Positions 58,033-64,000 of a stretch of DNA of 64,000 nt are shown piece by piece. Position 1 is the first letter of the stretch. Each line of letters begins with the position of its first letter. The position numbers were made by a program, and so were the translations under genes. Source of the stretch: Pseudomonas citronellolis (GTDB lineage: Bacteria; Pseudomonadota; Gammaproteobacteria; Pseudomonadales; Pseudomonadaceae); contig NZ_FOLS01000017.1 in NCBI RefSeq assembly GCF_900112375.1, positions 1 to 64,000 of the forward strand. Reading direction: 5' to 3'. Below the pieces are notes generated by a model. It worked only from the letters and a program-made list of their open reading frames with translations. It was not told the DNA's origin and made no database searches.

Positions 58033-58710
58033 TCAGCCCAGGAGTTTCAGCACGGCGGCGGCCACCGCTTCGCTCGAGGCGGGGTTCTGCCCGGTGATCA
58101 GCAGTCGGTCCACTTCCACGTGGCTCTGCCAGTCGTCGGCCTTGGCGTAGCGGCCGCCCTTGGCCTTGAGTTCGCTCTGCACCAGGAAGGGCACCACGTT
58201 GGTCAGGCCCACGGCTTCTTCCTCGCTGTTGGAGAAGCCGGTGACGTGGCGGCCCTCGACCAGCGGCTTGCCGTCGCCGTTCTTCACGTGGCGCAGCACG
58301 CCGGGGGCGTGGCAGACGGCGGCGACCGGCTTGCCGGCGCTGGCGAAGGATTCGATCAGGGCGATGGAGTACTGGTCCTCGGCCAGGTCCCACAGGGGGC
58401 CGTGGCCGCCGGGGTAGAAGACGGCGTCGTAGTCGGCCTCGTTCACCTCGGCCAGCTTGCGCGTGTTGGCCAGGGCGGCCTGGGCTTCGGGGTCCTTGCG
58501 GAAGCGCTCGGTGGCCGGCGTCTGGGCGTCGGGCTCGTCGCTTTTCGGGTCCAGCGGCGGCTGGCCGCCCTTGGGCGAGGCGAGCGTCAGCTCGGCGCCG
58601 GCGTCCTTGAACACGTAGTAGGGCGCGGCGAATTCCTCCAGCCAGAAGCCGGTTTTCTTGCCGGTGTCGCCCAGTTGGTCGTGGGATGTGAGCACTACCA
58701 GGATCTTCAT
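58033..58710 (-). CDS. DJ-1/PfpI-family protein (Hsp31-like glyoxalase/deglycase)
   Basis: A 225-aa DJ-1/PfpI-fold protein. Nucleophilic C133 in AAVCHAPGVL with E26 (GFWLEEFAAPYYVF) as partner acid, and a long insertion SPKGGQPPLDPKSDEPDAQTPATERF typical of the Hsp31/HchA-like type-1 GATase-domain group. These act on methylglyoxal or as glycation-repair enzymes. AAGGAG precedes the ATG chosen. Next to ssrA but transcribed in the same direction with a 74-base gap; no operon indicated. Confidence 0.87.
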   Translation of the reverse strand: MKILVVLTSHDQLGDTGKKTGFWLEEFAAPYYVFKDAGAELTLASPKGGQPPLDPKSDEPDAQTPATERFRKDPEAQAALANTRKLAEVNEADYDAVFYPGGHGPLWDLAEDQYSIALIESFASAGKPVAAVCHAPGVLRHVKNGDGKPLVEGRHVTGFSNSEEEAVGLTNVVPFLVQSELKAKGGRYAKADDWQSHVEVDRLLITGQNPASSEAVAAAVLKLLG

Positions 58711-58814
58711 GGCCTCTCCTTGCATGCAGCGGTGTGACGGCAGGCGCCGGCCGGGCGCCTGGCGGAACCGTCAGTTTAGGCGCTGCGCCGCGGCTTGCAC
58801 GGCGGCGCCGGCGT

Positions 58815-59825
58815 TCAGCGGCCGAGGGTGATGGCCAGGTAGGCGACGTAGAGCGCGCCGTTGCCCAGCAGCACCCAGGCGGCGATGCCGTTGTGGCGGG
58901 CGTTGAGGCGCAGCCAGAGCGCCGCGCCGAGGGTCACCAGCACCCCGGTGAGCACTTCGATGCGTGGCTGCCAGGGCGTCAGCAGGATGCCGATGGCCGG
59001 CAGCAGGGTGCCCTGGAAGACCATGGCGCCGGTGATGTTGCCGAAGGCCAGGGTGTCCTTGCCGCGGCGCACCCAGAGGATGCTGTTGACCTTCTCCGGC
59101 AGCTCGGTGGCGATGGGGATGATCAGCAGCGAGAGCAGCAGGGCGGAGATGCCGAGCAGGTCGGACAGGCCCTCCACGCCGTGGATGAAGCCCTTGGCGC
59201 CGAGCACCAGCAGGGCCAGGCCCAGCATCAGTTGCACGAGGACGGTGAAGGCGTTGGTCGGCAGGCCCAGGCGCGACAGCCACATGGGGTTTTCCGCCGC
59301 GGTGCCGTGGCCGTCTTCCACCAGGTCGCGGGATGCGCGCAGGGTGAGGCTGATGTAGCCGACGTAGGTGAGCACCAGCAGCACGCTCAGGCCGATGCGG
59401 TAGCTGTGCAGTTGCGAGGGCACGAACATCGCCACCGTGGCCAGGCAGAAGGCCAGGAGGAAGAAGTTGAGGTCGCGCAGCAGGCCGCTGCGCTCGGGCA
59501 CCAGGCGCCCGCGCAGGCCGCGGCCGCGGAGGACGAAGCAGGCCATCAGGCAGGTGGACAGGGTGGAGAGCATCAGCGGCGCGCCGAGGATGGCGCCCAC
59601 GCCCACTTCTTCGTTGAGCGAGACGTTGCTGGTGCCGGCCAGCAGCGCCAGCAACGGCACCAGGGTTTCCGGCAGGGCGGTGCCGATGGCGGCGAACAGC
59701 GAGCCGGTGACGCCTTCGGAGATGCCCAGGCGCTCGCCCAGGTGTTCCAGGGCGTTGGTGAAGAGTTCGGCGGCGATCAGGATCAGCAGCAGCATGCCGA
59801 GCAGTTCGAGGACGAACGTCAGCAT
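58815..59825 (-). CDS. CaCA-family cation exchanger under yybP-ykoY riboswitch
   Basis: A 336-aa membrane protein of the Ca2+:cation antiporter family. It has two repeated halves; the alpha-repeat motifs GTALPETLVPLLALLAGTSN (about residue 48) and IATELPEKVNSILWVRRG (about residue 245) face each other as in exchangers, with about ten hydrophobic segments. The leader contains a yybP-ykoY (Mn2+-sensing) riboswitch, so the protein is probably a Mn2+ or Ca2+/Mn2+ exporter induced by Mn excess. GGGGAG lies nine bases before the ATG. Confidence 0.85.
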   Translation of the reverse strand: MLTFVLELLGMLLLILIAAELFTNALEHLGERLGISEGVTGSLFAAIGTALPETLVPLLALLAGTSNVSLNEEVGVGAILGAPLMLSTLSTCLMACFVLRGRGLRGRLVPERSGLLRDLNFFLLAFCLATVAMFVPSQLHSYRIGLSVLLVLTYVGYISLTLRASRDLVEDGHGTAAENPMWLSRLGLPTNAFTVLVQLMLGLALLVLGAKGFIHGVEGLSDLLGISALLLSLLIIPIATELPEKVNSILWVRRGKDTLAFGNITGAMVFQGTLLPAIGILLTPWQPRIEVLTGVLVTLGAALWLRLNARHNGIAAWVLLGNGALYVAYLAITLGR

Positions 59826-59934
59826 GGCGTGCGCTCCCCACGGGTGGAGGGCGATTCGGGACGGAGGCGGTGCATCACGGTGGAACTCCCGGCCGGTATG
59901 GTACCCATGACCATGCGCCTCCCCGGCCGTTGCG

Positions 59935-60064
59935 GAGGTTGCATGGTCAAAGGTCTTGCCAGGCTTTGCGCTGGCCACGCCATGGCCTGCCGGCCAAGGA
60001 TGTTGACGTGGTCCCCGCCGGTGTTCCGGGCGGGCGGCTACTCCCCAATGACGCCGGGCATTCT
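59935..60064 (-). promoter_or_regulatory. yybP-ykoY (manganese) riboswitch
   Basis: On the minus strand the leader shows the hallmark segments of the yybP-ykoY aptamer in order: GGGGAGTAGCC (complement of 60035-60045), the ACGTCAACATCC loop, then CAAGACCTTTGACCATG (about 59944-59960) near its 3' end. The CATGGTC sequences after the aptamer can pair with it as an expression platform. The element sits in the 5' UTR of the CaCA exchanger, about 110 bases before its ATG. Identity is by motif recognition; covariance scoring not run. Confidence 0.85.
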
Positions 60065-60087
60065 AGCGGATTGCCCGGCGCGCTCAA
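60060..60087 (-). promoter_or_regulatory. Sigma-70 promoter of the riboswitch transcript
   Basis: TTGAGC, 16 bases, TAGAAT on the minus strand, just upstream of the riboswitch. The predicted start is near the first base of the aptamer, which fits a constitutive leader controlled by the riboswitch. Confidence 0.7.
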
Positions 60088-60170
60088 GGGGTTGTTTCCT
60101 CATGTGTCGATTGCCGCGGCCCGGGGCCGCCGCGTTTCCCTGCTCGCGGCGGCGCCCGCCGGGCGTCGGT

Positions 60171-60422
60171 TCAGCTGCTGGACGAGGTTTTCAGCAGCTT
60201 GAGGGCCTTCTCGGTCATGGCGACGCAGGCCTGGGTATTGCCCTGTTCCTGGGCCTGGGCGGCCTTTTCCTGGAGCCGCATGGCCTGCTCCTGCACGCTG
60301 TCGCTGCGGTTGGTGCTCTGCATGCTCTCGTCGATTCTCTGCAGGTTGTCGCTGCAGCGGTCGGCGGCGAACACCGGCGACGCGAGCAGCGCGGCACTGA
60401 TGAACAGGATGGTGGTTTTCAT
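60171..60422 (-). CDS. Small periplasmic helical protein
   Basis: An 83-aa protein with a signal peptide (MKTTILFISAALLASPVFA) and a 64-residue mature part made mostly of helices (NLQRIDESMQSTNRSDSVQEQAMRLQEKAAQAQEQGNTQACVAMTEKALKLL), with two cysteines (CSDN; ACVAM) placed to form a disulfide. No family recognised. It lies downstream of the qseBC-like pair on the same strand, 92 bases after the kinase stop, so it might be a target or member of that regulon. Confidence 0.75.
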   Translation of the reverse strand: MKTTILFISAALLASPVFAADRCSDNLQRIDESMQSTNRSDSVQEQAMRLQEKAAQAQEQGNTQACVAMTEKALKLLKTSSSS

Positions 60423-60514
60423 GATGCGGTACCTGTACGGCTGAACATGTCACAGGCGGCGACTCGCCAGGCGAGCGGGGCCTGAACGGTGGACTGCGCC
60501 GGTGCTGCCGGGGT

Positions 60515-61900
60515 TCAGGAAAGTTGCGCGGACGGCAGTTCCACCCGTACGCCCAGGCCGCGCCCGTCCAGGCCGGGGTGCAGGCTGATGTGGCCCTGGT
60601 GGATTTCCACCACGCGCTTGACGATGGGCAGCCCCAGGCCGCTGCCGCCGGTGCCGGAGGCAACGCCGGGGCTGCGGTAGAAGCGGGTGAAGATGGCGGC
60701 CTGCTCGGCGGCGGCCACGCCGGGGCCGGAGTCCAGCACCCACAGCTGCACCTTCGCGCCCTCGGTGCCCAGGCGCACTTCCACGTGGCCGCCCTCGGGG
60801 GTGTAGCGCAGGGCGTTGCTCACCAGGTTGCCGAGCATGATGCCCAGCCACACCGGCACGCCCATGACCACGGCGCCCTGGCTCTCCAGTGTCAGCTCGA
60901 TGCCCTTGTCGATGGCCTGGGGCGCCAGGTCGGCGATGGTTTCCTCGCTGAGCTGGCCGAGGTCGACGGGGGTGAAGGTCTCGTGCAGTTCCTCGTTGTC
61001 CAGGCGTGCCAGCAGGAGGATCTGTTCCATCAGCGTGCCGATGCGCTCGACGCTGCGGCTGACCTGCTGCAGGCCGTGGGCGAGCACCGCCGGGTCGGAG
61101 GAGCGCAGCGCTACCTGGGCATGGGTACGCAGGCTGGCCAGGGGCGTGCGGATTTCGTGGGCGGCGTCGCTGGTCAGGCGGCGCTCGGCCTCCATGGCGG
61201 TGCCCAGGCGTTCGAGCAGCAGGTTGAGTTCGTTGACCAGGCTGTGCACTTCCACCGGCGCGCGGTTGAGCGCCAGCGGCTGCAGGCTGCGCGCGCTGCG
61301 CTGGTGCAGTTGCGCGGTGAGACTGCGCAGCGGCGCCAGGCCGTTGTTGACGCCGAACCACACCAGCAGGGCCAGCAGCGGCAGGGCCAGCAGCAGCGGG
61401 AAGAGGGCGCTGAGCAGTAGCAGGTGCAGGGTGTGGCTGCGGTGGTGGAGGTTTTCCACCACCCAGATGCGCGCGTTTTCGTCGCGGGTGCTCAGTTGCA
61501 GGACGCGCCAGGTGATGCCGTCGTGTCTGATTTCGGAGAGGCCGGTCTCCAGGGCTTCCAGGCCGGTGGGTAGGCCGGGCGTGGCGAACAGCGGCTGGCC
61601 CTGGTACCAGAGGCTGTAGCCCAGGGCGGACTCGCGCTTGACCAGCGGCAGCCCCTCGATGGCCTTGCGGCTGCGGGCGATCAGCTCGCCCTGGCCGCCG
61701 GCGACGTCCACCAGGCGCAGGGCGGCTTCGCCGAAGTCGATCATGTCTTCGTCGTAGAGCCGGTCGACCTGGCGCGAGGCGAGGTGGTAGGTGAGGGTGC
61801 CGGCCAGCAGCCAGCACAGCGTCACGCCGCCGATCAGCAGCGCCAGCAGGCGCCGGCTCAGCGAGCCGGCGCGGCGCGTACGGCCGGGCGTGGCGCTCAA
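60515..61900 (-). CDS. Sensor histidine kinase, QseC-like
   Basis: A 461-aa membrane kinase. Transmembrane helices at about 18-38 and 157-182 flank a periplasmic domain of about 118 residues. A HAMP-like linker is followed by the H-box (H248 in TSDAAHEIRTPLASLRTHAQ), N-box (MLGNLVSNALRYTPEGG), and G-boxes (DSGPGVAAAE, GSGLGLPIVKRVV). It starts at TTG overlapping the response regulator stop by four bases (TTGA), so it is translationally coupled to it. QseC/PmrB-type histidine kinases have this layout; the signal is unknown. Confidence 0.9.
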   Translation of the reverse strand: MSATPGRTRRAGSLSRRLLALLIGGVTLCWLLAGTLTYHLASRQVDRLYDEDMIDFGEAALRLVDVAGGQGELIARSRKAIEGLPLVKRESALGYSLWYQGQPLFATPGLPTGLEALETGLSEIRHDGITWRVLQLSTRDENARIWVVENLHHRSHTLHLLLLSALFPLLLALPLLALLVWFGVNNGLAPLRSLTAQLHQRSARSLQPLALNRAPVEVHSLVNELNLLLERLGTAMEAERRLTSDAAHEIRTPLASLRTHAQVALRSSDPAVLAHGLQQVSRSVERIGTLMEQILLLARLDNEELHETFTPVDLGQLSEETIADLAPQAIDKGIELTLESQGAVVMGVPVWLGIMLGNLVSNALRYTPEGGHVEVRLGTEGAKVQLWVLDSGPGVAAAEQAAIFTRFYRSPGVASGTGGSGLGLPIVKRVVEIHQGHISLHPGLDGRGLGVRVELPSAQLS

Positions 61901-62571
61901 GGTGCGTCCTTGGCCGGGCGGTCGATGCCGTAGCCGATGCCGCGCACGGTGCGGATCAGCTCGTTGCCCAGCTTGCGCCGCAGGTGGTGGACGTGGACTT
62001 CGATGGCGTTGCTTTCCAGCTCGCCGTCCCAGCCGTACAGGGCTTCCACCAGGCGGGTGCGCGAGAGCACCTTGCCGCGCTGTTCCAGCAGCAGGCGCAG
62101 CAGGGCGTATTCGCGCGGGGCCAGTTCCACCGGCTCGCCGCCCAGGCTGACCTGGTGGGTGGCCGGGTCCAGGCGCAGCTCGCCGTGTTCCAGCAGTGGC
62201 TGGGCGCGGCCGGTGTGGCGGCGGGTGAGGGCGCGCACGCGGGCCAGCAGTTCGTCGAGGTCGAAGGGTTTGCTCAGGTAGTCGTCGGCGCCGGCGTCCA
62301 GGCCGGCCACGCGGTCGGCCACCTTGTCGCGGGCGGTGAGGATCAGCACTGGGGTCATGTCGCCGCGCTTGCGCAGGCCGCGCAGCACTTCCATGCCGTC
62401 GCGCCGCGGCAGGCCGAGGTCGAGCACCAGCAGGTCGAACTCGTCGGTGGCCAGGGCCTGGTCGGCGGCCACGCCGTCGGTCACCCAGTCCACGGTGTCG
62501 CCTTCCAGGCCCAGCCCGGCGCGGATGCCGTCGCCCAGCAGCGGGTCGTCTTCAGCCAGCAGGATTCTCAT
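61897..62571 (-). CDS. OmpR-family response regulator, QseB-like
   Basis: A 224-aa response regulator. Receiver domain with acidic pocket (EDD at 7-9), phosphoacceptor D51 in LLVLDLGLP and K in LSKPFD; C-terminal OmpR-type winged helix (LAPREYALLRLLLEQRGKVLSRTRLVEALYG...EVHVHHLRRKLG). The opening MRILLAEDDPLLGDGIRAGL is the QseB/PmrA-type signature. First gene of the two-component operon, starting at MRILL since GGGGG precedes that ATG. It controls unknown genes; the small periplasmic protein downstream is a candidate. Confidence 0.93.
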   Translation of the reverse strand: MRILLAEDDPLLGDGIRAGLGLEGDTVDWVTDGVAADQALATDEFDLLVLDLGLPRRDGMEVLRGLRKRGDMTPVLILTARDKVADRVAGLDAGADDYLSKPFDLDELLARVRALTRRHTGRAQPLLEHGELRLDPATHQVSLGGEPVELAPREYALLRLLLEQRGKVLSRTRLVEALYGWDGELESNAIEVHVHHLRRKLGNELIRTVRGIGYGIDRPAKDAP

Positions 62572-63249
62572 CTTCGCCCCCATTCGCATGGTGTCGCCGA
62601 GCAGGATAGCCGCAGCGGCGGTTTCGCGGCAGAGGCTGGCAGGGCTCGCTTAACGTGGGGTTAAGACGAGGGGGGGGCTTTCTGTAGGAGTGAGCTTGCT
62701 CGCGAACAGACTCGGCAGCGGGGTTTGTTCGCGAGCAAGCTCGCTCCTACGAAGAGCGGAAAGGCGGCAGGGCCGGTTAGTGGCGGCGATGGGTATCGCT
62801 TCGCTCAACCCATCCTACGGGGAGCTCGCTGGATTGTGGGCGGAGTCCGCTGTTTTCTGGGTTATTCCCCTTCGGGCCAGCGCAAGCGCTGTTCGCGATG
62901 GAGCCGCGTCCCGCGTTCGCGGGAATGACGTCGGAAAATACGACTCTCACCCCGTCATTCCCGCGAACGCGGGAACCCAATAGACAGTTGCTCCTAGCGT
63001 TCCCGGAGGCAGAGGCATTCGGGGTTGGCTCCGCTCCCTCTCCCCAGCCCTCTCCCTGAAGGGGGAGGGGGCCGTTCGGTGCGGGCGGATAGGTGGGAGT
63101 CAACCTGTAGGAGCAACTGTCTTGCAGGCCGCGCTGGGATGCTCTTCGTAGGAGCGAGCTTGCTCGCGAACACACTCCGCTGCGGGGCTCATTCGCGAGC
63201 AAGCTCGCTCCTACAAGAAGCCATGCCCACCGGCGTGGTAAGCGCGGAC
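62572..63249. repeat. Repeat cluster between qseB-like gene and D-lactate dehydrogenase
   Basis: No gene is seen in 678 bases. 62684-62750 and 63148-63214 are long GTAGGAG...GAG hairpins; 62788-62818 is a GTAGGATGGG-type element. 62910-62929 and 62954-62973 are inverted arms of the same GTCATTCCCGCG unit as at 15.6 kb, with a spacer differing by only a few bases. 63037-63071 is a CCCTCTCCCC palindrome. The dehydrogenase stop codon lies in another partial repeat at 63241-63262. Confidence 0.85.
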
Positions 63250-64000
63250 TTATCCGCGATTCATTGCCTCCACGCGGGGGCGGGTCACGCGGTCCACCAG
63301 GTAGACCACGCCGTGGTAGTCGATGCCGCTGTGGGCGCTCAGGCCGATTTCGCAGGTGCGGCTGGTGGAGATGCCTTCTTCGCAGTACTGCACCGCGTCT
63401 TTCAGGCTGCGCAGCGAGTGGGCGTTGAGTTCCGGGGTGGTGAAGCCTTTGTCGCCGGCGAAGCCGCAGCAGTGGATGCCTTCGGGGATCACCACTTCGT
63501 TCGTGCAGCGGCGCACCAGGTCGATCAGCGCCTGGCTTTCGCCCAGGTGCTGGGTGCTGCAGGTGACGTGCACCGCCACTGGCTTGTCCAGCGGCTGGAA
63601 GTCCAGGCGTTCGACCAGGAAGCTGCGGATGAACTTCACCGGGTCGTAGATCCGCAGCCGGCTGTCGGCCAGGTCCTGGACCAGGCGCAGGGTGCAGGGG
63701 CTGGTGTCGCAGTAGATCGGGTCGAGCCCGCCGCGGCTGGCTTGCAGCAGCGCGGCCAGCAGTTCGTCGCGCTTGTCGTCGGCCTGCTGTTTGTAGCCCT
63801 TGGAGGCGAAGGGCTGGCCGCAGCAGAGGTTGTCGGTGTTGTCCGGGAACACCACCTGGTAGCCGGCTTTCTCCAGCAACTGGCGGGTTTTGTCGATCAG
63901 CGGCACCTGTTCCTCGTCGCCGGCCGCCGGGCCCATGGCGCGGGACACGCAGGCGGTGAGGTAGACCACCCGTGGCTTGTCGGTGGCGTCGCTGGCAGCC
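63250..64000 (-). CDS. FAD/Fe-S D-lactate dehydrogenase, C-terminal part (runs off the right edge)
   Basis: Only the last 249 codons are in the window. The segment is the C-terminal CCG-type domain of the large FAD-linked oxidase/Fe-S D-lactate dehydrogenase (Dld-II type, PA4772-like): VVYLTACVSRAMG, NLCCGQPFASKGYK, HVTCSTQHLGES and HCCGFAGDKGFTTPELNAHSL, with two CCG motifs and more Cys that bind iron-sulfur or hemes as in GlpC/LldE families. The upstream FAD domain must lie beyond the window. The enzyme oxidises D-lactate (possibly other 2-hydroxyacids) and donates to the quinone pool. Its stop is in a repeat. Confidence 0.85.
   Translation of the reverse strand, partial: AASDATDKPRVVYLTACVSRAMGPAAGDEEQVPLIDKTRQLLEKAGYQVVFPDNTDNLCCGQPFASKGYKQQADDKRDELLAALLQASRGGLDPIYCDTSPCTLRLVQDLADSRLRIYDPVKFIRSFLVERLDFQPLDKPVAVHVTCSTQHLGESQALIDLVRRCTNEVVIPEGIHCCGFAGDKGFTTPELNAHSLRSLKDAVQYCEEGISTSRTCEIGLSAHSGIDYHGVVYLVDRVTRPRVEAMNRG

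Overview
The window is high-GC (about two-thirds G+C by eye) chromosomal DNA of a Pseudomonas, most likely a member of the P. aeruginosa / P. nitroreducens / P. citronellolis side of the genus. This is inferred from gene content and order. The left block (fpr, mscL, radA, pilZ, cstA, ybdD, yjiA) follows, as far as I remember it, the PA4604-PA4615 order of P. aeruginosa. The gluconate cluster follows PA2320-PA2323. The tmRNA tag reads ANDDNYALAA. The intergenic 'GTAGGAGCG' hairpin repeats are of the kind scattered through Pseudomonas genomes. No rRNA, tRNA, CRISPR array or intact insertion sequence was seen.

Layout. 0-12.6 kb is housekeeping core: a VapBC pair, rlmG, an Fpr-type reductase, a TerC/CBS membrane protein, mscL, two small coiled-coil proteins, radA, a PilZ protein, cstA-ybdD and the GTPase yjiA. 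12.7-25.3 kb is a catabolic island: APC permease, Cache protein, GntR/FCD regulator, a cytoplasmic solute-binding-like protein, a glutamine-synthetase-like ligase, class I amidotransferase, flavodoxin, FAD reductase, cytochrome P450, a second amidotransferase and a PuuC-like aldehyde dehydrogenase. I read it as a P450-based version of the gamma-glutamylation (Puu-type) route for an amine, with shared AT-rich operator-like sites. 25.5-31.8 kb holds yceH, a small gene, and the gluconate cluster gapN / 49-aa ORF / gntP / gntK with divergent gntR and three GntR-type operators. 32-36.3 kb holds a GGDEF-EAL protein and an OprD-family porin.

37.0-45.4 kb is the most interesting part. A candidate Fur box precedes one tightly packed operon: HMA-like protein, membrane-anchored ferritin-like protein, three small membrane/low-complexity proteins, a P1B-type ATPase with an S-C-A motif in place of CPC, then feoA-feoA-feoB-feoC and an M14-like protein. 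A convergent HMA-like membrane protein closes the locus. It looks like a ferrosome (fez)-type iron-storage compartment locus fused to ferrous iron uptake.

45.5-51.6 kb carries a single-chain acyl-CoA carboxylase, an acyl-CoA ligase and a divergent LysR regulator. 51.7-57.6 kb is an accessory zone ending at the 3' end of ssrA (tmRNA). It contains three copies of the ssrA 3' end, two related repressor/excisionase modules, an integrase remnant, an AT-rich AAA ATPase gene and an RHH plus C-terminal-domain gene, so it is a tandem array of decayed integrative elements with cargo. 58-64 kb returns to core: a DJ-1/PfpI protein, a CaCA-family cation exchanger preceded by a yybP-ykoY (Mn2+) riboswitch, a small periplasmic protein, a QseBC-like two-component system, a repeat cluster, and the C-terminal part of an Fe-S D-lactate dehydrogenase running off the right edge.
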